This document shows positions 1-8,328 of a stretch of 64,000 bases of DNA, in pieces. Both the position numbers and the translations under genes were made by a program. The notes under the pieces were generated by a model. It searched no databases and had not been told where the DNA came from. It saw only the letters and a program-made list of their open reading frames with translations. The DNA comes from Alterisphingorhabdus sp038748365 (GTDB lineage: Bacteria; Pseudomonadota; Alphaproteobacteria; Sphingomonadales; Sphingomonadaceae). Location of the stretch: NCBI GenBank assembly GCA_038748365.1, contig JBCDIZ010000009.1, positions 62,001-126,000 of the forward strand, written 5' to 3'. The number at the start of each line of letters is the position of its first letter. Position 1 is the stretch's first letter.

Positions 1-726
1 TGGTACGGCATGATCGGGGAACAGACTCGCGATAGAGCGATAGGTTGATTTTGCTGATTGCAGATCCGCATCATAAATCTGCATCTCGGCCTTGAGCAGC
101 AGCGCCTCATAATTCTCGCCATCATTTTGCAGCGCGGTTTCCATGGCGCGTCGGGCAATATCCCAATCGCCATTGTTGATCGCATGCCGCCCGATCAGTG
201 CATGAATATCGGCGCTGTCATCATAGCGTTCCAGTGCCTCGGCAAACAGTTCTGGATCATCCTCCAGACTGTCATTTTCCATATGGGCCCAGATCAACAT
301 ACGGTATATCTGGTCTGTATAGGTGTGCGCAGGCAGCTGCTCCAATCGGCTAATCGCCTTTAGCGGCTGCCCACGGATGATATCCGCATGCGCCTGTAGC
401 GCGATATAGTCGGGGTTATTGGCCTGGCTGCTGGCCAGCTTGTCGAGCGCGCTTTGGGCAGCAATGCCATCGCCCAGCGCCAACATGGTGCGGGCATAGA
501 GCAGATTGGCCGCCACGTTGCTGCGGTCTTCATTCAGGATATTGAGCAGATGGATGCGCGCAGTGCGGAATTGATTGTCCGTAAAAGTGGCTTCGGCATC
601 GCCGATATCCGCCGCCGGCCCTATGCCGCAGCTTTGGAGGGCTATGGCGAGCAAGGGAATGACCCACAGGCGCCGCCAGGCGGCAATCGGCCAAATGATA
701 ATCGGGACCTCCAGCAACTGTTTCAT
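1..726 (-). CDS. TPR-type lipoprotein, partial (C-terminus beyond left edge)
   Basis: The minus-strand frame is open from the left edge to an ATG at 726. It begins with a hydrophobic export signal containing IIIWPIAAW and VIPLLAIALQSC, where the cysteine near residue 33 could be a lipidated lipobox Cys. The rest alternates amphipathic helices in tetratricopeptide style (for example NVAANLLYARTMLALGD and NYEALLLKAEMQIYDAD), so it is probably a periplasmic TPR scaffold. An in-frame ATG at 762 is a possible longer start; neither start has a clear ribosome site. It lies downstream of a PEP-CTERM gene on the same strand and so could be a PEP-CTERM-system TPR lipoprotein, but that is only context. 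The C-terminus is not in the window. Confidence 0.72.
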   Translation of the reverse strand, partial: MKQLLEVPIIIWPIAAWRRLWVIPLLAIALQSCGIGPAADIGDAEATFTDNQFRTARIHLLNILNEDRSNVAANLLYARTMLALGDGIAAQSALDKLASSQANNPDYIALQAHADIIRGQPLKAISRLEQLPAHTYTDQIYRMLIWAHMENDSLEDDPELFAEALERYDDSADIHALIGRHAINNGDWDIARRAMETALQNDGENYEALLLKAEMQIYDADLQSAKSTYRSIASLFPDHAVP

Positions 727-767
727 GCTGCTGGCGATAACCCGATTTGGTGAATTTTCCATAAATT

Positions 768-795
768 ACGGGGCCAGACATATGCCTGACCCCGT
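768..795 (-). terminator. Hairpin between the PEP-CTERM gene and the TPR gene
   Basis: The arms ACGGGGCCAGA and CCTGACCCCGT pair with one G-U and one mismatch around a CATATG loop. On the minus strand the stem is followed by an AT-rich stretch (TAATTTAT) but no true T-run, so it may be a weak terminator or an attenuating hairpin. Confidence 0.4.
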
Positions 796-823
796 AGCCC
801 CTGTTTGAAGATTTTTGCCGCGC

Positions 824-1375
824 TTAGTCGGACTTTTTCTTCAGCAACCTGCGTCCGCCGACAAGACCGCCTGCGCCGAGGCCAAAGAGCAGCAATGCGC
901 CCGGTGCCGGGACCGGTGTACCGCCTGAAGACCCTCCGGACGAACCGCCGGTGCTGGTGCTGGTCGAGCTTGATGTGCTCGAACTGGAGCTGGTTGAAGA
1001 CGAGGTTGAAGTTGAACCGCCGGTCGATGTCGAACTGGTCGAGCCGCCGGTGCTGGTCGAGGTTGAACTGCTCGTAGATGAGGAACTGCTCGACGAAGTA
1101 GAGCTGCTGGAACCACCTGACGAGCTTTTTGATCCGCCCGATGAACTCTTCGAGCCGCCGGAAGAGCTTTTCGAACCGCCACCGCATTTGCGCGACCAAC
1201 GGCTACATTTGCTGCTCTTGGACCAGCCATAGGAACCACCATAATAAAAGCCTTTTGAGCTTTTGCTGTTGCTTTTCGCATGCGCGGTTTCGGTAGTGGC
1301 TGCCATGGTGCCGGCTGCGCCGACAGCCATCATTGAGCCGATAGCCACAGCCTTGGTCAGTTTTGCATATTTCAT
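824..1375 (-). CDS. Serine-rich PEP-CTERM sorting-domain protein
   Basis: This is a small exported protein of 183 aa. The ATG at 1375 follows an AAGAGGGA ribosome site and opens a typical signal peptide (charged MKYAKLTK, hydrophobic core, TAHA cleavage region near residue 33). The mature part is almost entirely Ser/Gly/Thr, first as SKSSSGG-type repeats and then as SSTSS runs, with two cysteines near residues 52-58. The C-terminus carries the PEP-CTERM signature: VPAPGAL, a hydrophobic LLFGLGAGGLVGG helix, then RRLLKKK. Such proteins are processed by an exosortase and often end up in the extracellular matrix. No exosortase is in this window. An upstream in-frame start would add a non-signal-like leader, so I rejected it. 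Confidence 0.9.
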   Translation of the reverse strand: MKYAKLTKAVAIGSMMAVGAAGTMAATTETAHAKSNSKSSKGFYYGGSYGWSKSSKCSRWSRKCGGGSKSSSGGSKSSSGGSKSSSGGSSSSTSSSSSSSTSSSTSTSTGGSTSSTSTGGSTSTSSSTSSSSSTSSSTSTSTGGSSGGSSGGTPVPAPGALLLFGLGAGGLVGGRRLLKKKSD

Positions 1376-1555
1376 TCCACGTCCCTCTTGAAGCTTGCTC
1401 TTATCGTGCAGAACCAAATTTCGTTTCAGATACGCAATGGTAAAGCACACCGCGTGCCAAAATGATGGGATCATTGAAAATTGAGGCGTTTCAATGGTTA
1501 ACGCATGTAAAGTGCCGTATCATTCTGTCAGAAATCCCGACAGATATGGCGTCTA

Positions 1556-2224
1556 TCAGGTCCAGATACCCAGCATATGCGCATAGGGTGTGATCGTCGT
1601 TTCGGCGAATTTCTCGAACTTTTTGGCCTTTTTCGGATGCGGGAAATGGTTGCCGCTGATCGAGACGCGCTTTTCCTGGCTCATATTGCGCTTTGTGTAA
1701 TGCGGCGCGTAAGAGGGAAAGAGCAGCAGCGTGCCGACCTCCGGCTCGAGCTGCACATGATTGCGCCGCGCCACTGCGTCGAGTACGAAGACAAGCGCGC
1801 CGCTATTTTCCGGATAGTTGGAATAATAGACCCAGGACACGCCATCGGGCCAGTCATTGCGAATATGGGTATGATAATCGGTATTCTGGCCGGGATTGAG
1901 AATATGCCCCCAAGTCTCGCAATCCTCCAGATCCTCAAAATAGGGGTTGAGGGTGCGGATAAAGCCGTCAATGCGACCTAGCAGCTTGGCAACCTCGGGA
2001 TGCTCATAGGGCAGTAGCGAATCTTCTGATTTGGTATCGTTGATATCGTTGCAGCGGCGATCAGCCTCTTTGGCGACGACGGCGCGGGTGATTTCCGCAT
2101 TGTCGAGATCAGCGCCAATGGGGACGCGCAAATGGCCGACCGATAGCAGCGGTGCATAATAGGCAAAGGGGTCTTGATCAAAAGGGATGAGCCCGGGAAG
2201 CTCAATCGGTGCCATATGAGTCAT
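1556..2224 (-). CDS. Putative 2OG-Fe(II) oxygenase
   Basis: The 222-aa product resembles small 2-oxoglutarate/Fe(II) dioxygenases of the putative 2OG-FeII_Oxy type. Visible features are DYHTHIRND (metal-binding His region), WVYYSNYPENSGALVF in the double-stranded beta-helix, and FPSYAPHYTKRN followed by EKRVSISGNHF, which supplies the distal His and the Arg that would bind 2-oxoglutarate. The substrate cannot be predicted. The ATG at 2224 has AGGA nine bases upstream; a GTG at 2254 would extend it by ten residues. It is transcribed alone, divergently from the CitE-like gene. A short inverted repeat (TCTGTC/GACAGA, 1527-1547) lies just past the stop. Confidence 0.75.
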   Translation of the reverse strand: MTHMAPIELPGLIPFDQDPFAYYAPLLSVGHLRVPIGADLDNAEITRAVVAKEADRRCNDINDTKSEDSLLPYEHPEVAKLLGRIDGFIRTLNPYFEDLEDCETWGHILNPGQNTDYHTHIRNDWPDGVSWVYYSNYPENSGALVFVLDAVARRNHVQLEPEVGTLLLFPSYAPHYTKRNMSQEKRVSISGNHFPHPKKAKKFEKFAETTITPYAHMLGIWT

Positions 2225-2384
2225 GTATGCATATCCTGAACAGTGTATCGTCACCCTGCTATTAATGATAAGCGTTTAATGTTTCGTTTCGGATAGCCAA
2301 TAAGTCGTTTTCTGGGCGCTGTTTTCTGCATCTCTTACGGGCTTTTGATTGACCGATGAAACCATCAGGGTCAGATATACAGAC

Positions 2385-3275
2385 ATGACGGAACGCCCAT
2401 CTCAATCAACCCATCGCCCGCGCCGCACTGCGCTCTATGTACCTGCCGACAATGCCCGCGCATTGGAAAAGGCGCGCGGGTTGGATGCGGATGCCCTGAT
2501 TTTTGATCTGGAAGATGCGGTTGCTCGCGATGCCAAGGCAGAAGCGCGCGAGAATTTACAGCACGCCCTGAGCGCAAGCGACTATGGCCATCGCGAATTG
2601 GTCTTACGGGTTAATGGCCGTGATACTCCATGGTTTGCCGATGATCTGGCGCTGGCCTCTGGGCTTTCGGTTGATGCGCTGTTATTGCCCAAGGTGAATG
2701 GTCCCGATGATGTGCGCGCCTTCGCTGAAAGTGTAGGAGCGATGGGTGTTTCCAGCGATGTTGCTATATGGGCGATGATAGAAACCCCGGCGGCGATATT
2801 GGCGCTAGGCGACATCGCAGCCACTGCGCCTCATACGAGACTTGCCGCATTGGTCGTGGGCACCAATGATCTGGCCAAGGAGATGCGGGTGCAGGCCGAT
2901 GCAGATCGCACCGCTTTTCAGACCGCGCTCTCAACCACTGTGATGGCAGCGCGGGCGCATGGTCTGGCGGCGCTGGACGGTGTATTTAACGGCATTGGTG
3001 ATATTGACGGACTGATACGCGAGGCAGAGCAGGGCAGGGGCTCGGGCTTTGATGGCAAGACGGTGATTCATCCGTCGCAGATCGAAGTCTGTAACCGGAT
3101 ATTCGCACCCGATCCCGATGCGCTTACCGAAGCGCGTGCGATCATTGCTGCTTTTGCCGAGCCGGATAATGCCGATAAGGGCGTGATTAGCCTGAACGGC
3201 AAAATGGTCGAAAGGCTGCATCTTGCTGAAGCCGAGCGGCTGGTCGCTGAGGCCGAGGCAATTGCGGCGCGATAA
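2385..3275 (+). CDS. HpcH/HpaI aldolase / CitE-like CoA-ester lyase
   Basis: The 296-aa protein is a member of the citrate lyase beta / malyl-CoA lyase TIM-barrel family. It shows RTALYVPADN near the start, DALIFDLEDAV with the conserved acidic loop, LPKVNGPDDV, MIETPAAI with the metal-binding Glu, and VVGTNDLAKEM with the second metal-ligand Asp. FDGKTVIHPSQI is the family signature near the C-terminus. It probably cleaves or forms a malyl-CoA or citramalyl-CoA type ester, or acts as the related thioesterase. The ATG at 2385 is preferred over an upstream in-frame TTG at 2349, although no strong ribosome site is visible. The gene converges on dabA with a 15-bp gap. Confidence 0.82.
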   Translation: MTERPSQSTHRPRRTALYVPADNARALEKARGLDADALIFDLEDAVARDAKAEARENLQHALSASDYGHRELVLRVNGRDTPWFADDLALASGLSVDALLLPKVNGPDDVRAFAESVGAMGVSSDVAIWAMIETPAAILALGDIAATAPHTRLAALVVGTNDLAKEMRVQADADRTAFQTALSTTVMAARAHGLAALDGVFNGIGDIDGLIREAEQGRGSGFDGKTVIHPSQIEVCNRIFAPDPDALTEARAIIAAFAEPDNADKGVISLNGKMVERLHLAEAERLVAEAEAIAAR

Positions 3276-3290
3276 AGCCGCATTACGCCA

Positions 3291-5759
3291 TCAGAAATTC
3301 GCCCATACTCCACCACCGGCATATTTCTTCTCGACCTTGCCATCATCATTCATGGCGAAGAGATGGATCCAGCCATGGTCTAGCAGATGCCGGACATGGT
3401 CATGGCTGGCGATGATTTTATCCATTTCTTCGGTAGGCGCGGCGATAATCACATTAAGACGCATCGGCTCGTGGATCAGCCGGTCACCATCATGCAGTGA
3501 TTGCCAGGAAAGCCCGGTGCGCAGATCGCCGCCATGGCCTTCCAGCACCCCGACTTTGCCTACCACATTGTGCAGCGTTTTGTCGCCGCAGCCAAAGTTC
3601 ACATTGTCGACGGTCGAGGCAAAATATTGCAGGTTGATCCAGCTTGCGACCACCATCGGCGCCGTCATGATCAGTTCCAGCACGCCGCCTGTGGTGTCGG
3701 ATGCAGCGTCATAATCATGCAGAAAGGCGCGGCTATCGAGATTGATGCCGCGGGTGCGTTTGCGTGGCGCGGCGATAAAGGTGGCGCATCCGGCAAGGCC
3801 CCATTCCGGGCGTGTCTGGCTCCAGTCATTGCTACGCGCCTGAACCTGATCCGAAACGCCATTCTGGTTACGGATGGTGAACTTGTTGCTGCGCTCCAGC
3901 CTTGCGGTCTCGCTGGCGGCGTCAAGCGCGGCTCTGACCTCTTTCAACTGCGCCTTGTGGCTTTCCGGCACACAGCATGCGTCAAGTAGCTTCACCTCGT
4001 CGGTTACGGTATCATGCTTGGCCGCGACAAACACCGTATCTTCAGGGATAGGCTGTTGACGCTCTGCAAGACCGGTACGGACATCCGGATCATTGAGCAG
4101 GGTTACCGCAGCGCGGGCATTGCAATCACCTGGGCTGCCGCCACAGGCACCGCAGTCGAGACCGCTGGCATGCGGGTTATTGGCGCTGGTCGAGCCATGG
4201 CCGATCAGCAGGGTCAGCGGCGCAACGCGATTGGTCAGGCCCATGCCGGCCAATATGCCCGCTGCCAGATCGACGCGTTCATCGGTCGGGATACCGGCAA
4301 TTTCGGACTGTGCGTCCAGCGAGGGTGCCAATGTATCAGCCTCGCCTTTGCCGACGCCGCGCTCGGCATGATTGGGACCGGGGCGGGTAATGCCCAGCGT
4401 ATCGGTGACCAGCTTGGAGACAAAGCCGAGGCCAATGGTCTCGACAAAGGCAAAGGACGAGATCGCGCCCATTTTCAGCGCATACCAGGCGGCACGGGTG
4501 GCTTCCTTGACGCGCTTGGCGCCGATCAACTCGGCATCTTTCTCGGGATCGCCGCTGGTTTCAGCGACGCGAAAACCGGGGTTGAGCAATACCGGACATT
4601 GGTCAGAACCCGACTGTGCACCCAAGGGCACATATTCCATCGCCACGCCGAAAAAGCCGGCGAAACCGATGGTTTCAATTTCGGGCATCGCCTGCTCTAA
4701 GGCGCGGCGATACACCTCGCAACGCACATCGATGCAGAACGCCGCCTGCACGGTTGGGCGCTCCGGCAAATCGGTATCGGGCTGCGCATTGATCTTGCCG
4801 ATCAGATCCTTTTGCCAGCTCATCTCATAGGCATTGTGCACCGCATGGATCATCGCCAGCGCTGGATCGTCGCTTTTGGTTTCTGCGGCGTCCAGTGCTT
4901 CGGCCCAGCCTTGCTTTTCTGCGACGCTGGCCGTCTTCCACAAAGCCCAGTCCCAAGCCAGACGGATGGCGAGGATCTGCATGACGCTGTCATTACTCTC
5001 GCCCTTCAGCTCATAGCCCCAGGCAATATAGCGCGTATAGCTCGCCCAGCCATTGATGCTCATCAGCATGCGATCGAACACCATTTCCAACCGGTCGGTG
5101 CCAAGACCCATCTCCATGGCGATCTGCGCAATCGCCGCTTGTGGGTCTTCTGGCAGGCTTTTGAACAATGGACGCAGACCTTTTAGACCTGCAACATTGG
5201 CCGTCTTGTCAATGCCCGCAAAGGTCTTCCAGGAAGCGAAATCGCTTGTGTCGAGATCGGGGCGCCAATCCGCCTGACCCTCATCATAATGGGCCATCGC
5301 CCAATGCGAGATGCGGTCTATGACAAAATCCTCGATATCCCAGCCACGTGTTTCTGCGAGCAACGAGGCCATGGAATGCGCTTTAATGAGGGTATCATCC
5401 ATCACCGTCAGCCGCGCGACAATGGCATCGGTGCGCTCGTCAATATTGGCGGCTTTAAGCGCAGCGGTCAGAGCCTCAGACGTGATGCGACCGGAGTCAA
5501 TCGCTTCGATATATTCGGTGGGCTTGAGCGTCAGCGGAGAACCGGCGGTCTGCGCCAGCCAGTCCGCAGCAGTCATAAAGCTCTTATCGGCGATGCCAAA
5601 ATAGGGGTTTACCGCGACGAAATTCTTGAGAGGCCAGCACGGCGCAATGCGGTTGCAGGATGCGCTAATGGCTGTTTCCAAAGCCTCGGCAGGGATATCG
5701 ATCATCTCCGAAGCGGATGCGGGCAGGTCTTTTACGTTCTCGATAACGTCAGTGGTCAT
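3291..5759 (-). CDS. dabA: Inorganic carbon transporter subunit DabA (DUF2309)
   Basis: DabA is the soluble carbonic-anhydrase-like subunit of the DAB dissolved-inorganic-carbon system, which works with the membrane protein DabB to accumulate bicarbonate. The 822-aa length fits. The putative zinc site is intact: CIDVR gives C342 and D344, and LIGHGSTSANNPHASGLDC gives H521 and C536. The His-Cys and Cys-Asp spacings match those described for Halothiobacillus DabA. It is downstream of dabB by 16 bp on the same strand, so the two form an operon. No autotrophy genes are visible, so a role in supplying bicarbonate to carboxylases is likely (inference). Confidence 0.93.
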   Translation of the reverse strand: MTTDVIENVKDLPASASEMIDIPAEALETAISASCNRIAPCWPLKNFVAVNPYFGIADKSFMTAADWLAQTAGSPLTLKPTEYIEAIDSGRITSEALTAALKAANIDERTDAIVARLTVMDDTLIKAHSMASLLAETRGWDIEDFVIDRISHWAMAHYDEGQADWRPDLDTSDFASWKTFAGIDKTANVAGLKGLRPLFKSLPEDPQAAIAQIAMEMGLGTDRLEMVFDRMLMSINGWASYTRYIAWGYELKGESNDSVMQILAIRLAWDWALWKTASVAEKQGWAEALDAAETKSDDPALAMIHAVHNAYEMSWQKDLIGKINAQPDTDLPERPTVQAAFCIDVRCEVYRRALEQAMPEIETIGFAGFFGVAMEYVPLGAQSGSDQCPVLLNPGFRVAETSGDPEKDAELIGAKRVKEATRAAWYALKMGAISSFAFVETIGLGFVSKLVTDTLGITRPGPNHAERGVGKGEADTLAPSLDAQSEIAGIPTDERVDLAAGILAGMGLTNRVAPLTLLIGHGSTSANNPHASGLDCGACGGSPGDCNARAAVTLLNDPDVRTGLAERQQPIPEDTVFVAAKHDTVTDEVKLLDACCVPESHKAQLKEVRAALDAASETARLERSNKFTIRNQNGVSDQVQARSNDWSQTRPEWGLAGCATFIAAPRKRTRGINLDSRAFLHDYDAASDTTGGVLELIMTAPMVVASWINLQYFASTVDNVNFGCGDKTLHNVVGKVGVLEGHGGDLRTGLSWQSLHDGDRLIHEPMRLNVIIAAPTEEMDKIIASHDHVRHLLDHGWIHLFAMNDDGKVEKKYAGGGVWANF

Positions 5760-5775
5760 AATCTATACAGCCCTC

Positions 5776-7335
5776 TTACTGTCCGCGCGACGCGCCGACG
5801 ATGCGGTTGAAAACGGCATTGGCGTAAAAGCCGTTGGTGGTGTGGATGCGCATGGATTCGGCAAAGCGGGTGCGCGCTAAGGATGCCGGCAGATGCTGCA
5901 CTGCCATCAATAAGATGAAGCTGATGGTAAAGCCGATCATCATCGCGACCAGCACCGGCGAGGTCATCGCCGGGGCGGGCAGGCTATTACCCACCATCCA
6001 GGCAGCGCCCAGTTGCAGGCCGAAATAGAGCGCGGAGAGTGCGACAGAAGACGCGCCAATGCGAATAGTGCTCGCAACCCAGCTTTTTGCTGCAAGGCTC
6101 TTGGCCATAAACCGCGCCAGCGCCAGCACCAGCACCGCGCCGAAGACCATCCAGCCGGGTTTTTCGGTGAGCTGGATGCCCATCAGCGAGCCGATACCGA
6201 CATAGAAGGTGAGGGCGGCAGCAGCGCCGACAAGGAAGCGCGCCATATCCGGGCGACGCACCGCGTCATTGGTGGTGGGCACGCGCACCGCGTCAATCAC
6301 GCTGCCGGATGAGAGGAAGCTGTGCGCCTTATAGAGTGAGTGGGCGATGATGTGCAGCAGTGCCAGCGAAAACGCGCCAAAGCCGCATTGCATCAGCATG
6401 AAACCCATTTGCGCCACGGTGGACCATGCAAGCTGGTTCTTGATGCGCGATTGGGTGAGCATCACCGCGACACCGATCAGCGCGGTGACACCGCCGACAA
6501 AGGCGAGCAGCCACAGCGAGGGCAGGGCGAGCAGCATGACATCGGCAAAACGGATAACCAGAAAACCGCCAGCATTGACGATACCGGCATGGAGCAACGC
6601 CGAGACCGGGGTCGGTGTTTCCATTACCTCAATGAGCCAACCATGGGTCGGGAACTGCGCCGATTTGAGCAGAGCCGCCAGCGCGATCAGGCAGGCGGCA
6701 ATGGTGATGCTTGTCGAACCTTGGCCTGCCTCAGCCGCCGCCAGTATCGCGCTGATCTGGGTTTCGCCAAAAGCACTGACAAGCAAGGCGAAAGCGATGA
6801 TAAGGCTGATATCCCCAAGACGGGCGACGACCGTACGCTTGCGCGCTGCAACAGCCGCGGCCGGGCGATCCTTGAAGAAGACCAGCAATTTGTGCAGGCC
6901 AAGGCTGGTGGCAATCCAGGCAAGCGCGAGCTGAAACAACGTGCCCGACAGCACCAGAAACATGACCGCTGCCAGTGTCAGGCACATCCAGCCGAGAAAG
7001 CGGCCCTGCGCCGCATCGCCGTCAAGATAGTTGCGGCTATATTGCAGCACGATCACGCCGATAAAGGCGATCAGGGTAAAGAGCGAGGTACTTAAAGGGT
7101 CGATGCGATCGCCAAGGGTGAACCATCTACTGCCAATCACCATGCCATCTGTAGGACCAAAGGCGATGAGTACGCCAATGGTGCCCAATGCTGCTGCCAT
7201 GGCGAACAGGCTGGCAAATCGGCTTGCCGCCAGAGCTTTGCCAGGTCGCAAACCGGGGTTATGAAAGCAAATCAGAGCGGCGATAATCAGCGCTACAGGC
7301 CCCAAAGTAGGCAGCAGCGTCAACAGCTTAGGCAT
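5776..7335 (-). CDS. dabB: DabB, proton-channel-like membrane subunit of the DIC transporter
   Basis: The 519-aa polytopic protein belongs to the NuoL/MrpA-type proton-translocating family. Diagnostic stretches are DPLSTSLFTLIAFIGV, LLKSAQFPTHGWLIE with the conserved Lys, METPTPVSALLHAGIVNAGG, and SLYKAHSFLSSG. Paired with dabA it would couple ion movement to CO2 hydration or bicarbonate trapping. The ATG at 7335 has GGAG six bases upstream. The promoter must lie in the 117-bp gap shared with the divergent LysR gene. A respiratory complex I subunit is excluded by the missing nuo neighbours and the adjacent dabA. Confidence 0.92.
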   Translation of the reverse strand: MPKLLTLLPTLGPVALIIAALICFHNPGLRPGKALAASRFASLFAMAAALGTIGVLIAFGPTDGMVIGSRWFTLGDRIDPLSTSLFTLIAFIGVIVLQYSRNYLDGDAAQGRFLGWMCLTLAAVMFLVLSGTLFQLALAWIATSLGLHKLLVFFKDRPAAAVAARKRTVVARLGDISLIIAFALLVSAFGETQISAILAAAEAGQGSTSITIAACLIALAALLKSAQFPTHGWLIEVMETPTPVSALLHAGIVNAGGFLVIRFADVMLLALPSLWLLAFVGGVTALIGVAVMLTQSRIKNQLAWSTVAQMGFMLMQCGFGAFSLALLHIIAHSLYKAHSFLSSGSVIDAVRVPTTNDAVRRPDMARFLVGAAAALTFYVGIGSLMGIQLTEKPGWMVFGAVLVLALARFMAKSLAAKSWVASTIRIGASSVALSALYFGLQLGAAWMVGNSLPAPAMTSPVLVAMMIGFTISFILLMAVQHLPASLARTRFAESMRIHTTNGFYANAVFNRIVGASRGQ

Positions 7336-7452
7336 ATATCACTCCAGAGAATATATCTTCTGATTGCACTAGGTGATGCTACGTCATTCGCTAAATTCAA
7401 TGTTTGTCTGATATCGATCTATTCTGTATATATAGAACGAAAGGACCATCCT
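7336..7452. promoter_or_regulatory. Divergent dabBA / LysR promoter region
   Basis: This AT-rich 117-bp gap separates dabB (minus) from the LysR gene (plus). It contains ATATAT repeats flanking an 11-bp core beside the dabB start and TATATATAG near the LysR start. LysR regulators normally bind such divergent gaps through T-N11-A dyads, so this is the likely operator. No single box can be fixed by eye. Confidence 0.5.
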
Positions 7453-8325
7453 TTGGCACAGCTAAACTATAACCATCTGCGCTATTTCTGGGCTGTCGCG
7501 CATGAGGGCAACCTTACCCGCGCCGCGGAGAAGCTCAACGTGTCGCAATCGGCGCTGTCGGTGCAGATACAAAAGCTTGAAGCGCAGCTGGACCAAAGCC
7601 TGTTTGAGCGGCGCGGCAAGAGACTGCATCTGACCGAGGCAGGCCATATCGCGCTCGACTATGCCGATTCCATATTTGCTACTGGTGATGAACTGCTCGG
7701 AACATTACGTGACCAGCATAGCGCTGAACGCTATACTTTTCGCGTTGGCGCAGTCTCCACCTTGTCGCGCAATTTTCAGATTCAGTTTCTCGAGCCATTG
7801 CTCGGTCGCGATGATGTCCATGTCACCATCGATTCCGGCAATTTCCGCGGCCTACAGGAAAGCCTCGAAAATCACGAGATTGATGTGCTGCTCACCAATA
7901 TGCCGCCGCAGCGCGACAGCGAATCCAACTGGGCGGCGCATCTGATCGATGAGCAGCCGGTAAGCCTGATCGCGCATCCTGATTTTGGTATAGGCGAACA
8001 GGCTCTGGACACCATACTTTCCAGCTGGCCTCTGGTTCTTCCTTCCGCAGAAAGCAGTATCCGCGGCACGTTTGATGCCATGGTTGCGCGCATGGGCCTG
8101 ACGGTACAGGTTGCAGCCGAAGCCGATGATATGGCGATGCTGCGCCTGCTCGCGCGCGCAAAAAAAGGTCTGGCGGTGATCCCGCCCATTGTGGTTCAGG
8201 AAGAATTGCGCAGCGGCGAACTGGCCCAGGTCGCTGAGCTGCCCGGCATGGTCGAGGATTTCTACGCCATCACCTTATCGCGCCGCTTTCCTAATCCGCT
8301 GTTGGAAGAGCTGATCAGCGCCTAA
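7453..8325 (+). CDS. LysR-family regulator (NhaR-like), TTG start
   Basis: The 290-aa product has an N-terminal winged helix-turn-helix (NYNHLRYFWAVAHEGNLTRAAEKLNVSQSALSVQIQKLE, written here only as a reference to residues 5-43) and a LysR substrate-binding domain. I chose the TTG at 7453 because AAGGA sits seven bases upstream and the family domain begins immediately. A longer in-frame ATG at 7261 would lie inside dabB and add an implausible basic leader. The opening resembles NhaR-type LysR proteins, for which bicarbonate or ion stress is a plausible input. It is divergent from dabBA and is likely its regulator, perhaps also autoregulated. Confidence 0.86.
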   Translation: MAQLNYNHLRYFWAVAHEGNLTRAAEKLNVSQSALSVQIQKLEAQLDQSLFERRGKRLHLTEAGHIALDYADSIFATGDELLGTLRDQHSAERYTFRVGAVSTLSRNFQIQFLEPLLGRDDVHVTIDSGNFRGLQESLENHEIDVLLTNMPPQRDSESNWAAHLIDEQPVSLIAHPDFGIGEQALDTILSSWPLVLPSAESSIRGTFDAMVARMGLTVQVAAEADDMAMLRLLARAKKGLAVIPPIVVQEELRSGELAQVAELPGMVEDFYAITLSRRFPNPLLEELISA

Positions 8326-8328
8326 GGA

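Noticed and set aside
951..1232. Open plus-strand frame rich in Glu, Leu and Val opposite the PEP-CTERM gene
   Set aside because: It is the antisense reading of the serine-codon repeats, has no ribosome site, and the minus frame has a signal peptide and sorting domain.
1527..1547. TCTGTC/GACAGA inverted repeat as a terminator of the oxygenase gene
   Set aside because: The stem is only 6 bp with a 9-base loop and no T-run, so it was not listed as a feature.
4014..4700. Long plus-strand open frame (228 codons) opposite dabA
   Set aside because: It is antisense to a fully conserved DabA coding sequence and shows no recognisable protein character.
5776..7335. dabB as a complex I or Mrp antiporter subunit
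   Set aside because: No nuo or mrp genes are adjacent, and the direct partner is dabA.
7261..7452. N-terminal extension of the LysR gene from an ATG inside dabB
   Set aside because: The extension is basic and low-complexity, overlaps dabB, and the TTG at 7453 has an ideal ribosome site at the domain start.
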